From the NCBI RefSeq assembly GCF_037975245.1, contig NC_092572.1, positions 22,248,489 to 22,312,488 of the forward strand: a stretch of 64,000 bases of DNA, read 5' to 3'. The stretch is from Apostichopus japonicus. Taxonomy: Eukaryota > Echinodermata > Holothuroidea > Aspidochirotida > Stichopodidae. Positions within the stretch are counted from its first letter, which is position 1. Every line of letters starts with the position of its first letter. The position numbers and the translations under genes are program-made. This document shows, in pieces, positions 11,268-22,085 of the stretch. The notes under the pieces were generated by a model that saw only the letters and a program-made list of their open reading frames with translations, did no database searches and had not been told where the DNA came from.

Positions 11268-12267
11268 ATCTAACCTACCAATGATGTCTTATTTGTGTTG
11301 CTCAACAAGGCATTTCTTCTGTGTCAAATCAAACACTTCCATTTGCCTCCTTTCTCCTTTGGTGTGGTATTTAACCTCCTCAAGAGAAAAAAAAAGGCGT
11401 TCACACAATTTCCGTTTTGCCAGTGTGTGACTGATTGAATGTTTGTGTTAAGTTCAAGTGCGATAACATTGTCACAACAAGCCTCTTGCTATCTCCTTTG
11501 TCTTTCCATTTGGGTTTCTGTGTTAATGACAGAGTGACTGAAATTGAGTGAATTGTCAGCTTTTAATTTGATTAAAGCATGGTTAAAAACCATCATTCTT
11601 CCATTCCACTGCTCCAGTTGCATATATTGCCAGAAATGAGTCATATATAACCTACCAATAGACACATTATCAGCTCTTGGTTTCTGGCATTTCATTTCAA
11701 CATTAATTGCAGCAACCTCTACCCTTTGGGACTCTTTTCTTTAAGACAATAAAAATGATAAACAACATTAAAAAAGAAACAGAAGTTAATAAAACGATAG
11801 AAATGTAAGTGAAGTAAGTAGCTAACATGCCGTATCGAAGGTATTGCACGAGACAGACGTTTAATTTATCTCGAAGAATAGTCAGTGTGTTAGGTCCATG
11901 CTGCATGCACTTTAATTAATTAATTGTGTATTAATGAATGAGGTAAGATGGTTGGACCTACAGAAGGAAGGAAAAACTTAGAAATTAGCTGGAAAGGTCA
12001 GAAAGCAGAAAAAAGGTCACTTTCTATCAGTTATTTAGTATCATGTCAGGCTGAATCAGATCATATTAATTGCTTTCACAAATTACTAAAATTAACAGTA
12101 CAATAATGACCAATGGTATGTGTCAATTTGTGTGTCTTTAATTTTGTGACAGTGCAATTCAAATATGACTAGTGTTCTTTTAACCTTAAAGTCAGGTAAA
12201 AGTTTCAACAAAATCAAATAAAACTGTTAGCAAACTGCTTATCCAATAGAGAGCCTGTGTAAGAGAA
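11268..12267. other. No gene recognised; two weak minus-strand frames
   Basis: The minus-strand frame 11703-11906 (67 codons) ends in about 28 hydrophobic residues followed by LKKRVPKGR, resembling a single membrane span with a stop-transfer sequence. AT-rich DNA often yields such stretches by chance. The frame at 11489-11695 is not recognisable. Confidence 0.35.
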
Positions 12268-12344
12268 TGTGTAAAAGTAAGTTGGCCTGACGTTTCGATC
12301 CTATCTGCGCGGATCGAAAAGTCAAGCCATCTTACTTTTACACA
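12268..12344. mobile_element. 77-bp foldback (miniature inverted-repeat) element
   Basis: TGTGTAAAAGTAAG at the left is mirrored exactly by CTTACTTTTACACA at the right. Inside, TTGGCCTGACGTTTCGATCC pairs with GGATCGAAAAGTCAAGCCAT with few mismatches. Nearly the whole segment folds into one hairpin. Confidence 0.7.
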
Positions 12345-12558
12345 AAAGTTTCAACAATCAGATATAATTTCCTTTTACTCTTTTCCCTTTTTTTTTCTCC
12401 TTTTTTTTTCTCTTTCTTTTCTTTTCTCTTCTCTTTTACTGTTAACCATTTTCTATATTTTATTTGTCGGCTGCAGAACTCTATATCTAAGAGAGAGTTG
12501 TTTAAAGTTTCAATCCCAACAAAACCTACTCTAACCATCTGTAGAAGTGCAAACTTTC
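12345..12558. other. Polypyrimidine tract and unique sequence
   Basis: A T/C-only tract of about 70 bp lies near 12370-12440. The minus-strand frame across it is a lysine/glutamate low-complexity by-product. Confidence 0.5.
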
Positions 12559-12923
12559 TTAAAGGGTGTGAAGACAAAGAAACGTCTCATGCCGGTAATC
12601 TGACCTAGTTTCGAATGAGGTGTAACAAAAGTGTTAGACACCACCATCGATCCCAGAAAATACACACACAGCTTGCTACCGTCGGTAATTAGACACTAGT
12701 TTACAGTCAGTACATACAGCTGCGGTCAATACCCACAGCACAGTATACAAACGATACAGCGATGGACGTCTCAGGTCCAGCTTAAAATAACAAGGTATCA
12801 CGTTTCATTACTGTACTGTCTGCATTTTGTAGCGACACCAACAAAACGTCACTTGCAAGCAACGGAAATGTAACTTTTTCAGAAGGCCGCACACGGTTTG
12901 GGGCGAGTCTTCAATGCCTTTAA
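12559..12923 (-). mobile_element. TTAA MITE family, copy A (365 bp)
   Basis: Bounded by TTAAAGGGTGTGAAGAC on the left and the complement of TTAAAGGCATTGAAGACTCG on the right. Relative to the copies at 31.4, 41.9 and 46.5 kb it lies in inverted orientation. It has lost about 6 bp (TCGCGC) just inside the left terminal repeat. Internal landmarks shared by the family are GGGATCGATGGTGGTG-type and GAAACTAGGTCAGATTACC-type blocks. There is no coding capacity. Confidence 0.9.
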
Positions 12924-13500
12924 TGTGTCAGATACAATCGTGACCGGAAATCTCCGGTGACCATGGAACAGATGACATCTCTTCATTCCTCCAATCCCGG
13001 TATAAACTGGGCCTCCTCCTAAGTAGCCTCTGACAGATCGCCAGCTGAATCTGTTAGCTTTAACCTAAAAACTTTTACAAACACAGTTACGGCTAATTGG
13101 TGTCAGGTCAGATCAGGTGACGACGTTGAAATTGGTTATTCTTGATCTTTTCATCAGGGTCTGTTGATACAATTTATTTTGCCCATTACTGTTCAGCGAT
13201 TGAACAGCTATTAAATTAAGGTCGAATCTGGTTGAATGAGGAAGAGCTTACAGCATTATTGGACGGACATGGTTGGATATAAAGATTACTATATGGATCA
13301 GGTTAAGGTACAGCGAGATTCTCACTCAGTCACGCTTTGCCGAAGATTTCGGCAATCCATGTTTGAGTGAATAGCTTTGTCATTATTTGCAGTTTACCGC
13401 CACAAGACTATACATTCTGCACAATTAGTGTTATGTTAAGTTTAGGTCATATGGAGGCCCGGAACTTATCTTGAATTTTAATGGTCAATTATCCTAACCG
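12924..13500. other. No gene recognised
   Basis: Unique sequence. A short palindrome GCCGAAGATTTCGGC lies near 13338. Nothing else stands out. Confidence 0.5.
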
Positions 13501-13752
13501 GTTATCTCGAACCGGGGACCTTATGATTGGAAGGCACCGGTTAACGCAGGTGCCTTCCAATCCGGTTAACGCAGGTGCCTTCCAATCATAATGCCCCCAG
13601 TTCGAGTCACTTCAAGATTAATGTATGTCATCCAGTTACGTTAAATATGAATCTAAGAGACTGACTTCGGTCAGCTTGTGGCTTTGATAAGCCAATGATG
13701 GCTTCTTCGCGAGTTCCTGCTTGCAGGAGGATCTAAAATACATACATACATA
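13501..13752 (+). mobile_element. tRNA-derived SINE, rearranged head
   Basis: The body (CTAAGAGACTGACTTCGGTC, CGCGAGTTCCTGCTTGCAGG, GATCTAAAATACATACATAC) matches the copy at 21.1 kb and ends in an (ACAT)n tail. The head is scrambled: a reversed box-B-like segment (TCTCGAACCGGGGACC) comes first, then a 27-bp segment GGTTAACGCAGGTGCCTTCC is present twice, then a forward box B (GTTCGAGTC). About 37 bp between CCAGTTAC and GTTAAATATG present in the 21.1-kb copy is missing. Confidence 0.75.
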
Positions 13753-14008
13753 ACCTCAATAAACGGCCCCTGAAATCAATATGATCTGAGCAATATTTTA
13801 CAAGGACAACTGTCAAGGCCAGATGAGGGCCCCTAATTACCCTTTCAGGAGTAGCTCGATATAGTAAAACATGTTGATTTGAAGTTCTCTACTTAAGGCA
13901 TTGTATGACATGCATCTGAAGATGTTCAATAGATGATACTTAGGCAGCTCTGAAAATTGAATTCAAAGAAGATAGTACTAAGAAATGAAAGATTGAAGAC
14001 TATAAATA
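13577..14008 (+). repeat. Segmental duplication, copy 1 (partner at 21.1 kb)
   Basis: The match to the partner covers the SINE body and then continues 255 bp beyond the SINE tail, from CCTCAATAAA to GAAGACTATAAATA, in the same order and orientation, with few substitutions and small indels. The sequence diverges on both sides. Confidence 0.85.
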
Positions 14009-15228
14009 TAGTGTATGGTTTGGTAGTATATCATTGGATCATTTATGAACAATATTAACTTCTCTCAAGTATTAAACTTCTGAGAGATTCACCTTGTAAT
14101 GACAAGGAGTTTATCAAGTTGGATCTATTCCATGATAACCTTTCTCGTATTCTACTTTACTTTGAAGATCCTCTCACAGCTTTGATATATTTTCTGGAAT
14201 ATGTATGTAACAATATTTAATAGCTGATATACTCTATAAACAGAATATCATTATTTTTGTTGCATCCACTACTGGGCAGCTGGTGTTAAATTACTATTTG
14301 TTTTATTTATGCTAAACCTCAACATAATATTGCTGAAGGTAGAAGGTTCTCTTTTCAGCAATTTGACACAATTCTAACACACAGACATTACTCTGTGTGA
14401 GATACGTTGCATTTTAAGTTTCATCTTCATCATCTAACAAGTATAAAAATAATTGCACAATATCGATATGTAGAAATTTTGCATCTCGACTGGATTCACG
14501 TAAACATCGTAATAATCATAAGCTGAACAGACATTTGACGTCAGAAATAAAATACATTTTTCCCCAAAAAACATAGAAACCTTCAGAGATTGAGGGATGC
14601 AATTTGCCGGACTGTTTGAGAATGGACAGATCAATAATTAGATGGTGGGAAAACCATCATCTAAGCTATGGGGAGTTGACTCTACAATTTGTTACGTTGA
14701 TCGATCAAGCAGTCTGTTCACTGAATGAGAAAAAAAGGAAATGGTTAAAGATGTAAACAGCTGCTGCTAGGACAGCAGGTTACTACAAACAACTTCTCTT
14801 TTCCTTGCTTTCTTTTGAACTTTGTGGGAGAAATTTTGTGCAATTGCAATCTTGGACCAAAGGGTAGTTTTAAGATGGGACAATTTATGATCAATCTTAG
14901 AGATTATTGAGAGTATAATATCTTGTAGTACAACATCAACATTCTGGTCAGGAAGATCCTACACCTAAAGAAATGTTTATGTGTATCAGCTGCATCACCC
15001 GATACTCATAGCTAGTACAGTAACTACTGTTCATGTTCCACAACCATGCATCACTAACTACTGCGTTGTGTTCGCAACACGGTAACATGTGTTACAGTTG
15101 GCACAGTAATTACTGGAAAGCTGTTACACGTTGAACTTCGAGTCCGACAGGTGAAAATTTGCAGTAATTTAAAAAAAAAAATTAAATTAATTTTTAAATT
15201 TAAATTTTTAATTTCTTCTCTTTTACAG
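14009..15228. other. No gene recognised upstream of the signal-peptide exon
   Basis: AT-rich sequence. The last 60 bp (15168-15228) is a run of A and T followed by pyrimidines, which reads as a splice-acceptor tract for the exon beginning at 15229. No first exon could be pointed to. Confidence 0.4.
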
Positions 15229-15402
15229 ATTTTTTTATACCATGGATCTGCCATTTAGCTCAAAGTTGAGGATTTGCATCAATTTTAAAGGATAAAAAGG
15301 ATATGCCAGACTTGTCAAGCGAAATGACTAACCTACAGATTGGGAGATTTGAAATTATTCTTGGGATTTGCTGTTGTCTGATTATCAGGGTATCTGCAGA
15401 GG
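15229..15402 (+). CDS. Candidate 5' exon with signal peptide
   Basis: The exon is framed by a strong acceptor (ATTTCTTCTCTTTTACAG, ending at 15228) and a near-perfect donor (GAGG then GTAAGT at 15403). The coding start is ATG 15303, or the in-frame ATG at 15324. Residues 1-33 have a polar start (MPDLSSEMTNLQIGRF), a hydrophobic core (EIILGICCCLII) and RVSAE, a good signal-peptidase site. The frame leaves one base before the donor (phase 1), usual for a signal-peptide exon joined to extracellular domains. An 18-codon upstream ORF (15242-15295) starts in the perfect context ACCATGG and ends 7 bases before the coding ATG. The rest of the gene was not found; its intron would begin just before the 46-bp array. 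The mature product is unknown. Confidence 0.5.
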
Positions 15403-15485
15403 GTAAGTCCAATATACTATATTTTAAGTAATATCTTCCGTTATTGAATTCATCACAAATCTCTGTTATTATAACACACCCTTGA

Positions 15486-18297
15486 AGATTTCTGCCATAT
15501 ATAGAATTCACGACCAGACAGATATTATAGATAAGATTTCTGCCATATAGCATTCACGACCAGACAGAGGTTATAGATAAGATTTCTGCCATATAGTATT
15601 CACGACCAGACAGAGGTTATAGATAGGATTTCTGCCATATAGCATTCACGACCGGACAGATGTTATAGATAAGATTTCTGCCATATAGTATTCACGACCA
15701 GACAGATGTTATAGATAAGATTTCTGCCATATATAGCATTCACGACCAGACAGAGGTTATAGATAAGATTTCTGCCATATAGCATTCACGACCGGACAGA
15801 TATTATAGATAAGATTTCTGCCATATAGTATCCACGACCAGACAGAGGTTATAGATAAGATTTCTGCCATATAGTAGTCACGACCAGACAGATATTATAG
15901 ATAAGATTTCTACCATATAGCATTCACGACCAGACAGAGGTTATAGATAAGATTTCTGCCATATAGTATTCACGACCAGACAGAGGTTATAGATAAGATT
16001 TCTGCCATATAGCATTCACGACCAGACAGAGGTTATAGATAAGATTTCTGCCATATAGTATTCACGACCAGACAGATATTATAGATAAGATTTCTGCCAT
16101 CTAGTATTCATAACCAGACAGAGGTTATAGATAAGATTTCTGCCATATAGTATTCACGACCAGACAGAGGTTATAGATAAGATTTCTGCCATATATAGTA
16201 TTCACGACCAGACAGATATTATAGATAAGATTTCTGCCATATAGTATTCACGACCAGACAGATATTATAGATAAGATTTCTACCATATAGTATTCATGAC
16301 CAGACAGAGGTTATAGATAAGATTTCTGCCATATAGTATCCACGACCAGACAGAGGTTATAGATAAGATTTCTGCCATATAGCATTCACGACCAGACAGA
16401 GGTTATAGATAAGATTTCTGCCATATAGTAGTCACGACCAGACAGAGGTTATAGATAAGATTTCTACCATATAGTATTCACGACCAGACAGATATTATAG
16501 ATAAGATTTCTGCCATATAGTATTCACGACCAGACAGAGGTTATAGATAAGATTTCTGCCATATAGCATTCACGACCGGACAGAGGTTATAGATAAGATT
16601 TCTGCCATATAGTATTCACGACCAGACAGATATTATAGATAAGATTTCTGCCATATAGCATTCACGACCAGACAGAGGTTATAGATAAGATTTCTGCCAT
16701 ATAGTATTCACGACCAGACAGATATTATAGATAAGATTTCTGCCATATAGCATTCACGACCAGACAGAGGTTATAGATAAGATTTCTGCCATATAGTATT
16801 CACGACCAGACAGATATTATAGATAAGATTTCTGCCATATAGTATTCACGACCAGACAGATATTATAGATAAGATTTCTGCCATATAGCATTCACGACCA
16901 GACAGAGGTTATAGATAAGATTTCTGCCATATAGCATTCACGACCGGACAGAGGTTATAGATAAGATTTCTGCCATATAGTATTCACGACCAGACAGATA
17001 TTATAGATAAGATTTCTGCCATATAGTATTCACGACCAGACAGAGGTTATAGATAAGATTTCTGCCATATAGTATTCACGACCAGACAGAGGTTATAGAT
17101 AAGATTTCTGCCATATAGCATTCACGACCAGACAGAGGTTATAGATAAGATTTCTGCCATATAGTATTCACGACCAGACAGATATTATAGATAAGATTTC
17201 TGCCATCTAGTATTCATAACCAGACAGAGGTTATAGATAAGATTTCTGCCATATAGTATTCACGACCAGACAGAGGTTATAGATAAGATTTCTGCCATAT
17301 ATAGTATTCACGACCAGACAGATATTATAGATAAGATTTCTGCCATATAGTATTCACGACCAGACAGAGGTTATAGATAAGATTTCTACCATATAGTATT
17401 CACGACCAGACAGATATTATAGATAAGATTTCTACCATATAGTATTCACGACCAGACAGAGGTTATAGATAAGATTTCTGCCATAGTATTCACGACCAGA
17501 CAGAGGTTATAGATAAGATTTCTGCCATATAGTATTCACGACCAGACAGATATTATAGATAAGATTTCTACCATATAGTATTCACGACCAGACAGAGGTT
17601 ATAGATAAGATTTCTGCGATGTAGTATTCATGACCAGACAGAGGTTATAGATAAGATTTCTGCCATATAGTATTCACGACCAGACAGATATTATAGATAA
17701 GATTTCTACCATATAGTATTCACGACCAGACAGAGGTTATAGATAAGATTTCTGCCATATAGTATTCACGACCAGACAGATGTTATAGATAAGATTTCTA
17801 CCATATAGCATTCACGACCAGACAGATATTATAGATAAGATTTCTGCCATATAGCATTCACGACCAGACAGAGGTTATAGATAAGATTTCTGCCATATAG
17901 TATTCACGACCAGACAGATATTATAGATAAGATTTCTGCCATATAGCATTCACGACCAGACAGAGGTTATAGATAAGATTTCTGCCATATAGCATTCACG
18001 ACCGGACAGATATTATAGATAAGATTTCTACCATATAGTATTCACGACCAGACAGAGGTTATAGATAAGATTTCTGCCATAGTATTCACGACCAGACAGA
18101 GGTTATAGATAAGATTTCTGCCATATAGTATTCACGACCAGACAGATATTATAGATAAGATTTCTACCATATAGTATTCACGACCAGACAGAGGTTATAG
18201 ATAAGATTTCTGCGATGTAGTATTCATGACCAGACAGAGGTTATAGATAAGATTTCTGCCATATAGTATTCACGACCAGACAGAGGTTAAAGATAAA
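15486..18297 (+). repeat. 46-bp tandem array, about 61 copies
   Basis: The unit is ATTCACGACCAGACAGAGGT then TATAGATAAGATTTCTGCCA then TATAGT. Main variants are AGAGGTTA/AGATATTA/AGATGTTA, TAGTATT/TAGCATT, CTGCC/CTACC and CACGACC/CATGACC/CATAACC. Some units carry an extra TA (ATATATAG) or lack TATA (CCATAGTATT), so length is less strict than in the 58-bp array. Blocks of variants recur (TGCGATGTAG with CATGACC near 17615 and again near 18211), showing multi-unit duplication. Not coding. Confidence 0.96.
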
Positions 18298-19127
18298 CTT
18301 GAGGACTCTAGAGAATGGAGTGGATTTATTCATTGGAATCAACAAGTCGTCAACTAAAGCATTGTATCTATATTGTCCCTGCCCTCTTGCCACCATTATA
18401 AGCATTTGTTTTCTATGTTATGGAAAGGAATCTAATTAAATAACCTTGCTATTTATACACATTAGATGACACTAAAATGTCAACCAATAAGCAATCTTGT
18501 CACCTATTTATGTCACAACTTTTAAGTTATAAACATCCAAATTCATTTACAGCCAAGAAGGATAAATAAGGGTAAACTTAAGAGCCCGGGACATTCATGG
18601 AAACTACGAAACATGTATAGAAAGAGGTCTTGATACAGTAATATGACCCACAATATAAACACTATTTCAAAATATTGTGGGCTGGTTATTTCTTGCCTCT
18701 TTTAATAATGACCTGCATTTTCTGGCAACTAACATAGCACGATATTGTTGACAGTCTGAAAATGTCGGTCTGTTGGAGCAAAGTTTTTCTGCTATTTGAA
18801 GAAAGAAATCGATACCAGAATTTGCAATCTTCAGTGGAATTGAATCAATTCCCATCCTTTAATTTAATATGTGCAGCCTGTCTAGTGTTTCTGATCGAAA
18901 AATTTGTAAATGCGGTTGTTCCACCTTGAGGAGGGTGTTTTAAAGAGAACACCTGAGGCCGGATTGTGGTGTCAGTGATCTCGGTAACGCCGATCGTATT
19001 CGACAGTTATCGTTTGTCAACCGGTTTCTCATTATTTTTTCTTTTTTCTGTCTTAATTTGTCTCGTATATTTACTTACTTTAACTATTAAAACATTGTCG
19101 GGATTTGTAAGCAGTCCAAGCATATCA
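18298..19127. other. Unique sequence with one minus-strand frame
   Basis: Apart from the minus-strand frame at 18667-18855 (listed separately) I see no gene or repeat. Confidence 0.4.
18667..18855 (-). CDS. Unrecognised coding-like minus-strand frame
   Basis: The 62-codon frame starts MGIDSIPLKIANSGIDFF and ends NNQPTIF. Composition is protein-like (balanced, three cysteines, a basic C-terminal third) rather than low-complexity. An in-frame stop lies two codons upstream of the ATG, next to a possible acceptor (TTAAAG then G). I recognise no domain. It could be an exon of a minus-strand gene together with the frames at 20.4 and 20.7 kb, or chance. Confidence 0.2.
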   Translation of the reverse strand: MGIDSIPLKIANSGIDFFLQIAEKLCSNRPTFSDCQQYRAMLVARKCRSLLKEARNNQPTIF

Positions 19128-19250
19128 GTGTATAAGGGAGAGTAAAATCACATGAAGTGAATAAGGGAGAGTAAACTCACATGAAGTGTATTAGGGAGAG
19201 TAAACTCACCTGAAGTGTATAAGGGAGAGTAAACTCACATGAAGTGTATT
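19128..19250 (+). repeat. 29-bp tandem repeat, about 4 copies
   Basis: The unit is GTGTATAAGGGAGAGTAAAC then TCACATGAA. The copies vary at TATAAGG/TATTAGG and CACATG/CACCTG. Confidence 0.9.
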
Positions 19251-19869
19251 AACATAAGTACTTGAAGAAGACTGACAGCCTATCCAACTTGTCATAGTAC
19301 AAGATGGTATGTGTTAATGCAGCCTAGTCCAGTTCCGGTATATACAGTATATGGTTCCAATCGGTTTCAGTAAGGGTGAGCAGTCAAGCAACCAGTTTTG
19401 ACCACTTGGACAAATGCAGCCAAAGAAGGACGGTTGCATGACAATGGATTTTGACCGATGGCTTATTCATTCCTTGCAGTTCTGTACAAGGATGTTTAAC
19501 TTAATTGATCATCAAAATTCCTGAGGTAACAACCTTTGTATTCAGACCTACAGTTGTCAAATTGACTAGCAAAAATATTGATACTTTTTTAAAATTCATT
19601 TTTCAAGTTTCTCCTTAAATACTTTAATGTTTAAGGTGTCAGAGCTCAATTGTCAAAAAAGTTTCAAATAGCAAGTTATGTAACTTGTAACTGCATGTAA
19701 ATTAAAATATCTTCCAAAATGAGCTATATGTACTATCTTTTGGATATACCTTTCTCTTCAGTTATGGTCAGTGATCATAAATAATTACATATATTCAGAA
19801 CAGTAAATGCAAATGTAAAATTATAGGAGTGCAAATGGTCTGTGTTTTTTGTGTGCTCATCATCTGGAA
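19251..19869. other. No gene recognised
   Basis: Unique AT-rich sequence without recognisable repeats or open frames. Confidence 0.5.
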
Positions 19870-20218
19870 CAGCCTGTGTACCTGTCACAACTTCTCTTGC
19901 CATATATTCCAACTCGCACACTTCGTTCCTCCAACAAACTGTATTTAACTGACCAGTCCTAAACCACGCTTGAAGACCTATGGTTACAGAAGCTTTGAAT
20001 ATACTCTGGCTCTTATCTCTGGAACAAGTTACCAGATCACATTTGAACTTGCTCTAAACTTTCTACATTCAAAAGTCTACTTAAGACCCCATCTTTTCAC
20101 TTGTTCTTTTGTAAATTAATCTGCTTTCTCTGTAAAGCGCCTTGAGCAGTGACTTTTGTTTACTGATTTGGCGCTATATAAGTCTCATTTATGATGATTA
20201 TTATTATTATTACTATGA
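19870..20218 (+). mobile_element. Degenerate non-LTR retrotransposon 3' end
   Basis: The plus strand translates, with several stops, to PTRTLRSSNKLYL, then W-N-K-L-P-D-H-I, then SKLSTFKSLLKT. These are the hallmark last residues of CR1/L2-type reverse-transcriptase ORFs (the W-N-x-L-P-x-x-I and L-x-x-F-K-x-x-L-K-T blocks). It is followed by CTGTAAAGCGCCTTGAGCAG, GGCGCTATATAAGTCTC and an (ATT)n-rich tail, a normal LINE 3' end. It is heavily decayed and 5' truncated. Confidence 0.75.
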
Positions 20219-21106
20219 CTGGGTACGTTCTGAAGCCTAAGTCTACACGACAGCAAACTTTCATAGGTAGCAAAGTGTACAGATCTGTATGTGGTCAGTG
20301 CTTTCAGAGTTGAGTATTTTATTATGTACAGTAAAGGGCATTGTAAATATTATCTTCCTCCACCAACACTTCACATAAATAATTAATTTAATTAGAAACT
20401 TCCATGAATTTATTGTCCTGGATTATTGCTTATAGCAGATGACATGTACGTGCTGATTCCAGCATTTCTAAGATAGATTTCCATATTTTTCTGGGAGCTG
20501 TCATCCATGTTGCCTAGTGTGTCAGGATAGCTATTCTCCATTTCTTTAATAGACCACGTATCACAAGGTATACTTTCAAATCTCTTGTGAAATGAGAATC
20601 CTGGCCAATTTCTTATCATTGGATCAGTGTCACATGCCCTTTATACTGAAGGCTGTGACATTGCTAATGGAATGCATTCAGTGTAGTATCACCATGGTAA
20701 CATCTTACAACCTAATTCATTAGTATATATATTTTCATATCTATGCAAATATAAGAAACCATACAACACCAAAGTATATATATACACGTCTGATTTAAAG
20801 GTCTTGAGAATATGACATTTGAAAATGATCCCAACTCCCGAAGAAACACTACAAACGTCAGGTTGTGATATCAGAAATATTTGGTGGTCTGCTGCCAACA
20901 CTTTTGGAGAGTTGGATCCCTTCGCACATATGAATTTTTCTTGACCTAAAATATCAGATAATTATATGCTTTGATGTAGTCTTTTTTTTTTGGCTTTCTG
21001 GTTATTTATGATAAATATGCAAAATCCTCAGAACAGTTCCTTTAAGTGTTCATTTAGTTTAAGATTGCTAGAATTTTTTTAACAGCAGAAGCAGTTGATT
21101 GCAAGA
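20219..21106. other. Unique sequence with two minus-strand frames
   Basis: Holds the minus-strand frames at 20410-20619 (listed) and 20689-20901. The latter includes DVCSVSSGVGIIFKCHIL, faintly like the B strand of an immunoglobulin domain, but no matching second cysteine or tryptophan follows. Confidence 0.35.
20410..20619 (-). CDS. Unrecognised coding-like minus-strand frame, possible last exon
   Basis: The 69-codon frame starts MIRNWPGFSFHKRF and ends AISNNPGQ. The region is polar and acidic-rich, like a cytoplasmic tail. The frame is open five codons before the ATG, to a stop next to a possible acceptor (TATAAAG). The stop codon lies within CAATAAATTC, so a canonical AATAAA sits directly on the stop, unusual for a real 3' UTR but possible. 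No domain recognised. Confidence 0.22.
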   Translation of the reverse strand: MIRNWPGFSFHKRFESIPCDTWSIKEMENSYPDTLGNMDDSSQKNMEIYLRNAGISTYMSSAISNNPGQ

Positions 21107-21349
21107 TAGGAGTGTTAGCTCAGTGGTTAATGCCGGTGCCTTTCAATCATAAGGTCCCGGTTCCGAGTCACTCCAAGATTAATGTATGTCGTCCAGTTAC
21201 AGAGTTGTTGACAATTGACAATTCATAATCATGGACGTTAAATATGAATCTAAGAGGCTGACTTCAGTCAGCTTGCCGCTTTGATAAGCCAGTGATGGCT
21301 TCTTTGCGAGTTCCTGCTTGCAGGAGGATCTAAAATACATACATACATA
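21107..21349 (+). mobile_element. tRNA-derived SINE, most complete copy
   Basis: The head carries box A (TTAGCTCAGTGG) and a box B (GGTTCCGAGTC, with one inserted C), the internal RNA polymerase III promoter of a tRNA. The body follows (ATTAATGTATGTCGTCCAGT, CTGACTTCAGTCAGCTTG, GCGAGTTCCTGCTTGCAGGA) and the copy ends in TCTAAAATACATACATACAT. No tRNA cloverleaf with an intact 3' end is present, so this is a SINE rather than a functional tRNA gene. Confidence 0.85.
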
Positions 21350-21600
21350 GCCTCAATAAATGTCCCCTGAAATCAATTTGATCTGAGCAATATTTACAAG
21401 GACAACTGTCAAGGCCAGATGAGGGCCGCTAATTACCCTTTCAGGGGTAGCTGGATATAGTAAAACATGTTGATTTGAAGTTCTCTTAAGGCATTGTATG
21501 ACATGCATCTGAAGATGTTCAATAGATGATACTAGGCAGCTCTGAAAATTGAATTCAAAGAAGATAGGACTAAGAAATGAAAGATTGAAGACTATAAATA
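21137..21600 (+). repeat. Segmental duplication, copy 2 (partner at 13.6 kb)
   Basis: Includes the SINE body and 250 bp after its tail, collinear with 13577-14008. This copy keeps 37 bp that the partner lacks, so neither copy is simply a recent duplicate of the other. Confidence 0.85.
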
Positions 21601-22004
21601 CAACCATTACAAAAATACAACCATTGAAGTTCAGTCCTAATGCCCAATGTCATCATAGATCTGTTGAAATACTCAAATATCTCACTATCGTAATCTTGAA
21701 TTCTTATCTGAATATGCGAGTCTCTTAAAGGTTAGACGCTTCTGTATAAAGATCTTATATTTTTAATATCTCACAATGATAAATTCAGATATACTCAATT
21801 ATAATGATGCTATATATATCTGTGTACCTGAATGTCTTAATATTTTTGGTAATTAAATATTAAGTAATTGTCTCTGCATATGTCAAATTTTTTTTATGTC
21901 AAAATATTTCAGTAATTAGATAATAACATCTAGCCACAAAAGTTTCAGATAATGACATGTCTACATCTAAATGTCACCTTAAAATTATGATCATTATGAT
22001 TATT
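21601..22004. other. No gene recognised; AT-rich
   Basis: AT-rich unique sequence. Confidence 0.5.
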
Positions 22005-22085
22005 ATTATGATTATTATTATTTTGCCAAATTTATATAGCCCTCTTTTCATGCTTAAGCATGTTCAAGAGTGCTTTACAATGACA
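22005..22085 (-). mobile_element. Retroelement 3'-tail module (minus)
   Basis: Read on the minus strand it gives TGTAAAGCACTCTTGAACAT, then GGGCTATATAAATTTGGC and an (AAT)n tail. This is the same kind of module (TGTAAAGC...TATATAA...(ATT)n) that ends the LINE remnant at 20.1 kb. Confidence 0.5.

Noticed and set aside
21107-21180. Functional tRNA gene
   Set aside because: Box A and box B are present, but box B has an insertion, no acceptor stem pairs, and the unit continues into a SINE body and tail.
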